Origin: a virus
Direction: 5' to 3' (one strand)
Length of the DNA stretch: 29,699 nucleotides
IMG/VR virus record: IMGVR_UViG_3300037140_000135
Coordinates: 1-29,699 of that record
The translations under genes and the position numbers were made by a program. Shown here one piece after another: positions 24,032 to 29,699 of the stretch. How positions within the stretch are numbered: the first letter of the stretch is position 1; each line of letters starts with the position of its first letter. The notes under the pieces were generated by a model that saw only the letters and a list, made by a program, of their open reading frames with translations, had not been told where the DNA came from and ran no database searches.

Positions 24032-24433
24032 ATGATCCCCTTGGTGGTATTAGCCGCTGCACTCATGCAAACGCCGACGAGCATAGACCCCGAAGACAGA
24101 GGATCTAATCTGTACGAATCATGCAAGGCAGGTCTAAGGCCGATGGATGGGACAAGCTCGGTGCCGATGACAGACATGGCCCAAGGGAGAGTTTGCCAGG
24201 CATTCATATCGGGCTTCATTAAAGGTCTTCAATATGCGAAGGACGATCCGGTCTGTGCAGACGCAGCTTCCGTGGGAACGTTGATGCGCGTGTACGTTCT
24301 CTATATGGAGCAAAATCCAGAGAAGATGGACGAGCCGAAAGAGTACGGTCTTACCTCGGCGCTCACGAGTAGGTATGCTTGCCCGAGCTATATCAAATCG
24401 ATCACCAAGCAGCCGAAACCGAGCAAGAAGTAG
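24032..24433 (+). CDS. Rap1a/Tai-like immunity-family protein (probable moron)
   Basis: This 133-residue gene is the only convincing plus-strand gene in the late region. A short signal peptide (MIPLVVLAAALMQTPTS) precedes a domain with four cysteines (31, 55, 75, 117), the block RVCQAFISGFIKGLQYA and, further on, VGTLMRVYVLYMEQNPEKM and LTSALTSRYAC. The order C...C-x-x-(F/Y)-x-x-G, then a helix with V-x-x-Y-x-x-x-x-P-E-x-x, then L-x-x-A-L-x-x-x-(Y/F)-(A/P)-C fits the Rap1a/Tai family, periplasmic proteins that neutralise type VI secretion effectors. A TGGTATCGT extended -10 lies upstream. Base composition is visibly less GC-rich than its neighbours. A hairpin follows. The family call is from memory of motifs; the role in a phage is inferred. 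Confidence 0.75.
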   Translation: MIPLVVLAAALMQTPTSIDPEDRGSNLYESCKAGLRPMDGTSSVPMTDMAQGRVCQAFISGFIKGLQYAKDDPVCADAASVGTLMRVYVLYMEQNPEKMDEPKEYGLTSALTSRYACPSYIKSITKQPKPSKK

Positions 24434-24520
24434 GACGTTGAAAACTCTCCAACCTGCGGGCATACGCGTGAAGCCCGTGTGTGGTCGCCCGTTCTAAAGG
24501 ACTTAACCTTCATCGACCCC

Positions 24521-24540
24521 CTACCCCTACGGGGTGGTAG
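24521..24540. terminator. Hairpin between convergent genes
   Basis: An inverted repeat with arms CTACCCC and GGGGTGGTAG (7 bp with one bulge, or 5 bp ACCCC/GGGGT with a 3-base loop) lies where the Rap1a-like gene and the HNH gene converge and overlaps the HNH stop. It may end transcription from both sides; no T-run is present. A weaker stem CGGGC/GCCCG lies at 24457-24477. Confidence 0.45.
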
Positions 24541-24907
24541 TTGTAACCAAGGGAGTTACGCTTTGGTGCTCACCGCGCTCAGTCTCGATGGCGTGACACG
24601 GGCGGCAGACGCTGAGCAAGTTGTCGATGTCGAGGCGTAGATCCGGTCGAAGAACGATGCTGAGAATGTGGTGAACATCAAGCGCGGGAGTTGCGCGTCC
24701 GGCCTTGAGGCATATCTGGCAGAGATAGCAGTCCCGCTTGAGGGCTTGAATCCGGATGCGCTTCCAGGCGGCATCATATCCACGGCTGGAGCTCGACCCC
24801 TTGTAACGGACCGGATCGGTGCTGACCCCATGGTCAGGACAATACCGGTCGGCGCTGAGTGCTGGGCAGCCTTGGTGCAGGCACGGGCTGGGTGCGGCGA
24901 AGGGCAT
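24527..24907 (-). CDS. HNH endonuclease (packaging-associated)
   Basis: The 126-residue product has an N-terminal zinc-finger-like cluster (C9, C14, C23, H26), then the HNH domain: CYLCQIC (Cys60/63/66), LDVHHI with His79-His80, NLLSVCRPCH with Cys101, Cys104 and His105. The first HNH histidine is in the DVHH pair and the Asn is in DIDNLL. Small HNH proteins next to terminase genes help terminases cut concatemeric DNA at genome ends in cos-type siphophages such as HK97 (gp74). The position directly ahead of terS (with the Rap1a-like gene in between) fits. ATG at 24907; the ribosome-binding site is weak. Confidence 0.85.
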   Translation of the reverse strand: MPFAAPSPCLHQGCPALSADRYCPDHGVSTDPVRYKGSSSSRGYDAAWKRIRIQALKRDCYLCQICLKAGRATPALDVHHILSIVLRPDLRLDIDNLLSVCRPCHAIETERGEHQSVTPLVTTTTP

Positions 24908-24961
24908 AAGGTTGTCGTCGTCGTGCTGCTGCTCTACTTGAGGAGAGCTGGGAGGCCATCA

Positions 24962-25030
24962 CGCGAACTGAGCACGTAGGTGAAGTCGTGGACAAGCGCG
25001 GAACAGCAGCACGGCGACAAAGGTGTTCAT
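24962..25030 (-). CDS. Possible 23-residue leader peptide
   Basis: A 23-codon frame (MNTFVAVLLFRACPRLHLRA and three more) runs from the ATG at 25030 to a TGA at 24961-24959. The ATG overlaps copy 8 of the directional element, and the TGA overlaps another ATG (TGATG). There is no good ribosome-binding site. It fills the only gap between the early pair and the HNH gene. It may be a translated leader, or nothing. Confidence 0.2.
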
Positions 25031-25047
25031 CTAACGATCCAATAGTC
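25026..25047 (-). repeat. 22-bp directional intergenic element, copy 8
   Basis: On the minus strand: GACT, ATTGGATCGT, TAGATGAA. It lies 17 bp after the stop of the 77-residue gene and ahead of the HNH gene. The last eight bases are diverged. Confidence 0.55.
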
Positions 25048-25064
25048 CGTCTTCGTGAATCACC

Positions 25065-25298
25065 TTACTTTTGCGGAAGGTGATCCATGACGGTGACTGG
25101 ATGTCCGCCCCATCGCCAGCTTGCGACAATGGCGACTGCAGCGTCATGGGCCGGGTGATTCTCCTCCACGAAGGCGTCCATGATGTCCTGGTCGGATGGG
25201 CGAAGACTCGGGCAGCCAGCGGTCTGCTGGGCGCGTGTACGGCGGTCAGCTTTGATGGCGTTGACGACGTTGGCAAGGGTCGAACGGGCTAGGCTCAT
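25065..25298 (-). CDS. Hypothetical protein, 77 residues
   Basis: I do not recognise this protein. It begins MSLARSTLANVVNAIKADRR, continues with PSDQDIMDAFVEENHPAHDA and ends WRWGGHPVTVMDHLPQK. It looks soluble and mostly helical. The start is well supported: AGGAGG lies 6 bases before the ATG at 25298, and the ATG overlaps the TGA of the upstream gene (ATGA). It is the second gene of a leftward pair just inside the control region, so it may be an early gene or the head of the late transcript. Another open frame on the same strand here (25031-25276) lacks such a site. Confidence 0.65.
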   Translation of the reverse strand: MSLARSTLANVVNAIKADRRTRAQQTAGCPSLRPSDQDIMDAFVEENHPAHDAAVAIVASWRWGGHPVTVMDHLPQK

Positions 25299-25501
25299 CG
25301 TGTGCCTCCTGCGACGTGATCGTGCATGTCGGCGATGGCGGCGAGGATCAGATCAGCGGCGAGCTCCAATTTGTTGAACCTGGAGCGTATCTCGATGAGG
25401 ATGTCGGAGACGGGCGGCTGGGCGGGTGCTGGGAACTCAACGGTCTGAGTCGCGCCGGTGAGCAATGAGACTAGGAGGGCGGATGGCTGGATCGGGAGCA
25501 T
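25295..25501 (-). CDS. Hypothetical protein, 68 residues
   Basis: The 68-residue product reads MLPIQPSALLVSLLTG, a Pro/Ala-rich linker (EFPAPAQPPVSD), then a helical region ILIEIRSRFNKLELAADLIL and DMHDHVAGGTR. No family is recognised. It is the first leftward gene after the control region, with a directional element (25514-25535) 12 bp before its ATG, and its TGA overlaps the next ATG. The helical C-terminal half could mediate oligomerisation. This would be the first gene of the leftward transcript, whose promoter must lie in 25.5-25.7 kb. Confidence 0.6.
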   Translation of the reverse strand: MLPIQPSALLVSLLTGATQTVEFPAPAQPPVSDILIEIRSRFNKLELAADLILAAIADMHDHVAGGTR

Positions 25502-25513
25502 TGGTTTGTACCT

Positions 25514-25535
25514 CTGATAGAGGCATCCGGTAGTT
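25514..25535 (-). repeat. 22-bp directional intergenic element, copy 9
   Basis: On the minus strand: AACT (first base diverged), ACCGGATGCC, TCTATCAG. It lies 12 bp before the ATG of the first leftward gene and contains a CCTCT/AGAGG inverted repeat at its 3' edge. Confidence 0.6.
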
Positions 25536-25537
25536 CA

Positions 25538-25563
25538 TTAATCTGATCACGTCGATTAAATCG
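25538..25563. promoter_or_regulatory. Operator-like palindromes at the left of the control region
   Basis: A perfect inverted repeat TTAATC/GATTAA (25538-25543, 25554-25559; 10-base centre) overlaps a second palindrome CGATT-A-AATCG (25553-25563). They lie just upstream of the first leftward gene, where a leftward promoter is expected (ATTAAT could be a -10), so repressor binding is plausible. Confidence 0.45.
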
Positions 25564-25603
25564 TCTTGGTGACGTTGCCGGGTCCAGCATCACGGGAGGC
25601 CAT

Positions 25604-25619
25604 GACAGTAATAACTGTC
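25604..25619. promoter_or_regulatory. 16-bp palindrome GACAGT-AATA-ACTGTC
   Basis: A perfect 6-bp inverted repeat with a 4-base centre, operator-like, about 60 bp before the first TGACATG copy. With the preceding T it starts TGACA, the same five bases as the array unit, so one protein might read both. Confidence 0.5.
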
Positions 25620-25681
25620 GCGGAAGGCGGGATCAGGTAATGGGGCTGGGGAGTGTGTTGCAGGAGGCCTGGTCCGAAAAT

Positions 25682-26090
25682 CATGTCACTTTCGGTAAAC
25701 ATGTCAGAGGCGTCCTCTTAAAGTGACATGGGCGTAACTAACTCATACCACATGTGTTACCAAAAACACGTCAAAAACATGTCACCCCATGTCAGTAGGG
25801 TGACATGGTACCTAACCGATCTGGATTCAGTACCTTACTACTAAAAAATATGTGTATGTATGTGTACAGGAGATTTTAAATAGGTTTTTGAGTTTACACA
25901 CATATATAGGGGGGTGACATGTTTACATGTTGCTGATTCTTATAGAGCCCCCTGACATGACCATGTCATCCGTCATCCCCCGAACCTCCCTCCTCTTCTT
26001 GTTATCAATAACATAGCCGCCCGCGCCCTCTCGCCCCTTGACATGATCCAGTGACATGCCCCTGACATGCACCCCTCGCCCCTTGACATG
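25682..26090. repeat. Array of 13 TGACATG / CATGTCA copies
   Basis: Exact 7-mers begin at 25682, 25700, 25778, 25788 and 25962 (as CATGTCA) and 25724, 25801, 25915, 25953, 26039, 26052, 26063 and 26084 (as TGACATG), with a one-base variant at 25767. Both orientations and spacings of 9-24 bases occur within clusters. The last cluster includes a 16-bp direct repeat CTCGCCCCTTGACATG (26030-26045, 26075-26090). The first and third copies form an 11-bp inverted repeat (CATGTCACTTT/AAAGTGACATG). No convincing gene covers the array. It lies between divergent transcription units beside replication genes: iterons of an origin, or an operator field. Confidence 0.85.
25848..25905. other. AT-rich segment with inverted repeat between array clusters
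   Basis: The stretch between the left and right TGACATG clusters is strikingly AT-rich for this genome. It carries ATATGTGT (25848-25855) and its complement ACACATAT (25898-25905), plus a second TATGTGTA in between. This would suit a DNA-unwinding element of an origin, or a divergent promoter region. Confidence 0.45.
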
Positions 26091-26266
26091 CCCTCCCGCA
26101 GCTTCTCCTTCACCTCCTCCGGCTCCAGGCCACCTCTACTACTCCACACCCTCATAGTCAAAAAACGCGGTTCTCTATCACATTGCGATAAAGATTGTCA
26201 ATAATAATTCGACGAGGGGTGTAACTTTTTTACGCCCTCCACATCTTAGAAGTATGAGGTAACAAA
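26091..26266 (+). promoter_or_regulatory. Probable rightward promoter/operator region
   Basis: No gene seen. Close to the start of the winged-helix gene lies an imperfect palindrome TATCAC-ATT-GCGATA (26176-26190) followed by AT-rich TAATAATAAT. A TTGCGA could be a -35 with TAATTC as a -10 at 16-base spacing; the match is weak. GAGG stands 7 bases before the ATG at 26267. Confidence 0.4.
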
Positions 26267-26818
26267 ATGACCGCCGTAGCCCAGACCGCCCCCAAGAAGC
26301 TGACCGCCGTGGCCCGACTCATGCTCCGAGTCCTGGCTTCCAACCTCGACCGTCCGCGCACGCTGCTGGAGATCGAGCGCCTGACCCCATGCTCACACGC
26401 CAGCGCCAGCATCCTCACTCGACGGCTTGAGTCGGCGGGACTACTGAAAAGTTTTGCTCCGGAATTTGGAGTCCCCCGGACGTACACCATCGCCTCCGTC
26501 AGCCTGCTCACCAGTCCGACGTCACCCCTGCACGACGAGCCCCTGGCCACGCTCCTCCGCGACCTGGAGCCCACCGTCACCAAGCCCCTCACCTGGGCCG
26601 AGGTCCACTCGACCCTCCTCGCCCTCGTCGGCAGCGAGCCCGTCACGGAGGGGGAGCTTATCCTCCAAAGTGGCCTCGCCCCCGCCATCGTCACCGACTG
26701 GTTGTTCGCCGCTGGAGCAAATAGGCAGATCGCCACCGAGTGCCGCGAGCTCACCGCCGAAGAGACCTTCAACAGCCCTCTGGGCGTGAACGCCCTGAAA
26801 ACCTACACCCTCATCTAA
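26267..26818 (+). CDS. Winged-helix DNA-binding protein
   Basis: The 183-residue product has an N-terminal winged-helix domain (about 12-76): a helix ARLMLRVLASNLDRP, then TLLEIERLTPCSHASASIL (helix-turn-helix) and LTRRLESAGLLKSF followed by a Gly-Val-Pro-Arg wing and TYTI strand, much like MarR/MngR-type DNA-binding folds. A second, similar winged-helix-like segment may follow (TWAEVHSTLLALVGSEPVTE to VTDWLFAAGANRQI). It is the first rightward gene beside the TGACATG array, so it is the best candidate to bind it, either as a repressor/activator or replication initiator. ATG at 26267 has GAGG 7 bases upstream. The DNA-binding fold is well supported; the target is inference. Confidence 0.7.
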   Translation: MTAVAQTAPKKLTAVARLMLRVLASNLDRPRTLLEIERLTPCSHASASILTRRLESAGLLKSFAPEFGVPRTYTIASVSLLTSPTSPLHDEPLATLLRDLEPTVTKPLTWAEVHSTLLALVGSEPVTEGELILQSGLAPAIVTDWLFAAGANRQIATECRELTAEETFNSPLGVNALKTYTLI

Positions 26819-26821
26819 CCC

Positions 26822-26836
26822 GGACGAAATCCGTCC
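26822..26836 (+). other. Small hairpin after the winged-helix gene
   Basis: GGACG/CGTCC with a 5-base loop (26822-26826, 26832-26836), 3 bp after the stop and without a T-run. A tandem GACCGTAA repeat follows at about 26859-26874. In the 165-bp gap I see nothing else; the next gene has an AGGAG about 12 bases before its ATG. Confidence 0.35.
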
Positions 26837-26983
26837 ATCTACACCACCTCGCCCGCCGACCGTAAGACCGTAAGCAAGCAGGGCACGTAAGCTCACTCTC
26901 CTTCCTCCGCCAGCATCGAGGGGCCTAACCCGCCCCAGTACCACTCATCACCGCCACCGCGCGGACAGGAGACCTACGTCAAA

Positions 26984-28438
26984 ATGGCAACCGTCGAACA
27001 AGTCGAAGACATCTGTGACCTCGGCCCCTCCACCGTCCCGGTCATCTCGGACGCATGGGAGCCACCTTCCCCTGAGCCTCTCCCGCCCCCCTTTGTCCAG
27101 CCGGTCACAGAGTACGACATGGATTGGAGTTGTGGGTATGGTGCTTTAGCCGACGCCGCACGCACCCTCCACGAGCCGCCAGGCCTCTCCTACTCCGTCA
27201 TGCTCGCGCTATACAGCTCGCAGGGCATTCCCGATGACAGCAGGGCCAACTTGACCACCCGCTCCACGGTGTACGTCGTCATCGCCGCTGGCACCGGCGT
27301 CGGCAAATCCCGCGTCATGGACAAGGGGCTCCGCACCTTGCGCGGCAGCAACGGTATGTTGCTCCGCGACGACCCCCGCCGCGTCAAGCGCTTCACGGCG
27401 AGCTCCGCCCCCGGACTGCAAGACCGGTTGGTCCTGGAGGTCCCCGAGGGCCAGAAGCCTATAATCGACGCCTTCGGTCGCCCAGGGCTCCCCAACAACT
27501 GCCTCCTGCACCTCAACGAGCTGAACGGCCTGCTCAACAACTTGAAAATCCAGAACTCGAACTTGCCCGACATGCTCACGGATTTGTGGGACGGCAACTA
27601 CGTCTCCACCGGCACCGGCAAGCAGCAGCGCAATACCAACGCACACATCTCGATCATGGGAGCGGTGCCTTGCCGGACGCCAACAGAGTTCGGCCTTAAG
27701 TTTCAAGCAGCCACAATGGGTGGGCTTTTTGACAGGCTCATCGTCGTGCCCCAAACCCGGAAGTGGAGCTTCTCCTCCAACTGGCAGCCCACGCCCGTCA
27801 CCATCACGCCCTGGGAGTCCACGCTCCCACCGGAGGCGCTGGCCGCCGTCGATAAGTGGAGTGCACAGATGGAGGCTGCAATCCTCCTGAGTGATCCTGA
27901 CTCCGATGTAGTAGCTCTGCTCCCCCGGCTCAGTGAAAATGCACGGAGGGTGGCGCTCCTCAGCGCAAGTGCCAATCATGAGTCAGTAGTTTCAGACGCC
28001 TGCATCCAGGCCGCGCTCAGGTTCGCCACCTGGCAACTTAAGGTCAAGGGGGACTGGGCTGGTACCGGCGCGGAGAACCCGATCGCCGCCGCCGAGGACA
28101 TCCTCACCAAGGCGTTTAAAAGGATTGAGGCCCGCGACATCGAGAAGATGGGGCCTGAGTCCGGGAAGGACCGGTACTACGCCTACAACTACCTCATGTC
28201 GTCGCTTAACTTACAGCGCACCCATCGAAACATCGGTTCCGGGATCTTCCGCTCGGCCTGGGACTCGATGACCTCCCTGGGCGTACTGCAGGAGGAGCCC
28301 CAGGAGGAGGAGAAGCAGCAGACCGACGGATCGTTCCAGATCGTCCCAGTCCCGGGAAAATTCACGAAGCGCCGCCGCCTCTATCGCTCCACATTTAATT
28401 CCACGGTCAGCTCGCAACTGGTGGCCGACGATGAATAA
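26984..28438 (+). CDS. DUF3987-like P-loop ATPase, probable replicative helicase
   Basis: The 484-residue product has Walker A GTGVGKS (103-109) and a Walker B-like CLLHLNE (173-179), the Asn replacing the usual Asp before Glu. After a Pro-rich N-terminal region (25-40) comes an Arg-rich patch (RDDPRRVKRFTASSAPGL), then QRNTNAHISIMGAVP with GGLFDRLIVVPQ, a Thr-Asn-x-x-x-x-x-x-G sensor-1-like strand and an arginine-finger-like F-D-R. This order matches DUF3987-type phage ATPases, commonly paired with primases and proposed to act as helicase or loader. The C-terminus is a helix-rich wing (KDRYYAYNYLMSSL). It overlaps the primase start by 8 bases, so both are made together. Confidence 0.75.
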   Translation: MATVEQVEDICDLGPSTVPVISDAWEPPSPEPLPPPFVQPVTEYDMDWSCGYGALADAARTLHEPPGLSYSVMLALYSSQGIPDDSRANLTTRSTVYVVIAAGTGVGKSRVMDKGLRTLRGSNGMLLRDDPRRVKRFTASSAPGLQDRLVLEVPEGQKPIIDAFGRPGLPNNCLLHLNELNGLLNNLKIQNSNLPDMLTDLWDGNYVSTGTGKQQRNTNAHISIMGAVPCRTPTEFGLKFQAATMGGLFDRLIVVPQTRKWSFSSNWQPTPVTITPWESTLPPEALAAVDKWSAQMEAAILLSDPDSDVVALLPRLSENARRVALLSASANHESVVSDACIQAALRFATWQLKVKGDWAGTGAENPIAAAEDILTKAFKRIEARDIEKMGPESGKDRYYAYNYLMSSLNLQRTHRNIGSGIFRSAWDSMTSLGVLQEEPQEEEKQQTDGSFQIVPVPGKFTKRRRLYRSTFNSTVSSQLVADDE

Positions 28439-29699
28439 CCCCAGCATCACCAAATTCGAATACGACCAGAAGGTCAGCCGCATCACCCGGTTCCTGTCCA
28501 CCCTGTTCGAGCGCGGCGACCTGGTCGAGATCCGTAGCTGGGGCACGCCCGACGGTAAGACCCGACGCATCCTCACCGCCGACTTTAACATAGCTGCAAG
28601 GGCCGCCGTGATGATTGAGAGGCGTGGCGGCAACGTGGGCTACGTCACCAACCCCATTAACCCCGAGCGCTGGTATGCGCGGAACGTCCTCCGGGACTTC
28701 CGCGACACCTGCCACGAGGCCGCGTGGCAGACGGCGAAGGACCCAGACGTCTGCCTCAGGAATACCATGTTCGTCGATGTAGACGCCCGCCGTCCGGACA
28801 CCAAGATCGCCGCCACACCCGAGCAGGTCGCGGCCACGCTGGTGGTGGCGCGGAAGGTGGAGGCCTTCCTCTGCAACGAACTTTCCTGGGCAGAGCCGAT
28901 CCTCGTCAGCAGCGGAAACGGCCACCATCTTCTGTTCAAGACCCGCTACGACCTCAAGGGCGAGCAGTGGGTGAAAGCACTCGGCTATCTCTCCAAGACT
29001 TTCTCCACGCCCGACGCCGACATCGATGTCAAAGTAGCCAACCCATCCCGCCTAGCGAGGATGCCGTGGTGCATTAATATAAAATCGGGCCGCGAAGCCT
29101 CCGTCCTCAGTTATCCCGCCAACCTCCAGCCGGTGATGTACGGCCAGATATGGAGCTTGTCGGAGAAGGCAGGCGCAAGTCCAATTGGTCGTGCGACTGG
29201 CACCAGCGCTCTTCTCCACGCAGACTTCGACTGCGAGGATTTTATCGAGGCCTTCCCGGACCAGTTCGGCGAGTTGCTCAACGTCACCGACGACGGCCCC
29301 TTGACCTACTGGTCGACTTCGATTTGTCCGATCGCCGGTCGTGAGCATAGCAACCAGCCTGGCCACGGCCATAATTGCATCATCACCGGCGGCCCATCCG
29401 GGCTCGGGTTCCAATGCTTCGCGTGTGAAGGCACCATCGGCGATGTTCTCCGGCTCCTGCGTGAGCAGACCGGCCACGGGTACGACAGGCCCATCTGGGT
29501 TGGCGATGATGACGACCACTCCGCCGACGCCTGGGACTCCGACCTTAAAGTTTGGGTGCCCCTGGAGGAGCTCGACAAACGCTGGGGAGATCAGGCCCCA
29601 ATAATGGCGGACCACGGTAAAACCCCCTGGCTGGACGCCGCCCCCGCCTTCGCCCACACATACACCATGCCCACCGTCACCAAGGCCGCCCCGGCCCGC
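28431..29699 (+). CDS. AEP-type primase/PrimPol, cut by window end
   Basis: The frame is open from the ATG at 28431 to the window end (423 codons, no stop). It has the archaeo-eukaryotic primase motifs: FVDVDARRPD (Asp116, Asp118 for metal binding), SSGNGHHLLF (161-166, S-G-x-G-x-H), and DIDVKVANPSRLARMPW (Asp at about 197-199, R-L-A-R-x-P). Downstream lies a Cys/His-rich segment (C-P-I-A-G-R-E-H, then C-I-I-T-G-G, then FQCFACEG), probably a zinc ribbon. The gene overlaps the end of the ATPase gene by 8 bases. Such a primase with a DUF3987-type ATPase suggests self-primed replication of the phage genome. The C-terminal part is missing here. Confidence 0.82.
   Translation, partial: MNNPSITKFEYDQKVSRITRFLSTLFERGDLVEIRSWGTPDGKTRRILTADFNIAARAAVMIERRGGNVGYVTNPINPERWYARNVLRDFRDTCHEAAWQTAKDPDVCLRNTMFVDVDARRPDTKIAATPEQVAATLVVARKVEAFLCNELSWAEPILVSSGNGHHLLFKTRYDLKGEQWVKALGYLSKTFSTPDADIDVKVANPSRLARMPWCINIKSGREASVLSYPANLQPVMYGQIWSLSEKAGASPIGRATGTSALLHADFDCEDFIEAFPDQFGELLNVTDDGPLTYWSTSICPIAGREHSNQPGHGHNCIITGGPSGLGFQCFACEGTIGDVLRLLREQTGHGYDRPIWVGDDDDHSADAWDSDLKVWVPLEELDKRWGDQAPIMADHGKTPWLDAAPAFAHTYTMPTVTKAAPAR

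Noticed and set aside
25031-25276. 81-residue minus-strand frame overlapping the 77-residue gene
   Set aside because: No ribosome-binding site, Ser/Thr/Pro/Arg-rich shadow; the other frame has AGGAGG and an ATGA overlap.
25682-26090. Reading the TGACATG array as a CRISPR array
   Set aside because: Units are only 7 bp, occur on both strands and have irregular short spacings; no cas genes are near.
25973-26161. 62-residue minus-strand frame inside the TGACATG array
   Set aside because: Its Met-Ser-Arg-Gly repeats come from the DNA repeats themselves, there is no ribosome-binding site, and it does not reach across the array.
28407-28928. Minus-strand frames opposite the ATPase and primase genes
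   Set aside because: Antisense shadows of genes with clear motifs; no start signals.

Overview
This window is most of a temperate-type siphophage genome or prophage with an HK97-like head and a long non-contractile tail. It is GC-rich, most genes carry AGGAG-type ribosome-binding sites, and several products have Gram-negative-style signal peptides. One gene is a Rap1a/Tai-like periplasmic protein, which also points to a Gram-negative host. Overall composition reminds me of phages of soil Acidobacteriota, but that is a guess. No integrase, tRNA, att site or unambiguous host gene is visible, so phage versus prophage cannot be decided here.

Layout: almost everything from 25.5 kb down to 1.36 kb is read leftward (minus strand) as one late/structural region. 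From right to left it runs: two small early genes, HNH endonuclease, terminase small and large subunits, portal, prohead protease, major capsid protein, a small unknown, head-tail connectors, tail terminator (DUF3168), major tail protein, and two tail assembly chaperone frames joined by a probable -1 ribosomal frameshift. It continues with an HK97-gp10 family protein, tape measure, a 1193-residue collagen-like fibre with repeated carbohydrate-binding-like modules, a secreted protein, a membrane/coiled-coil protein, two minor tail proteins, an NlpC/P60-like tail protein, the J-like tail tip protein, a GH108 endolysin and a holin candidate. A terminator follows at about 1243-1275. Left of it is a small accessory cluster of three unknown genes closed by a second terminator (87-120), then the first codons of a signal-peptide protein running off the window.

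A Rap1a/Tai-like gene (24032-24433) lies on the plus strand between the HNH and terminase genes and is a probable lysogenic conversion ('moron') gene. From 25.5 to 26.27 kb there is no convincing gene. This divergent control region holds 13 exact copies of TGACATG (either strand) in about 410 bp, an AT-rich inverted repeat between the clusters, and several operator-like palindromes. To its right, rightward genes encode a winged-helix DNA-binding protein, a DUF3987-like ATPase and an AEP-type primase cut by the window end: the replication module. The array could be the replication origin, an operator field, or both.

Two signals are not explained by the genes. One is the TGACATG array. The other is a 22-bp directional element (GACT, ten semi-conserved bases, then about TCTATAGG) found nine times, always in the same orientation, in the short gaps in front of leftward genes. 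It resembles in distribution the stoperators or start-associated sequences of mycobacteriophages, but its sequence is not one I recognise.
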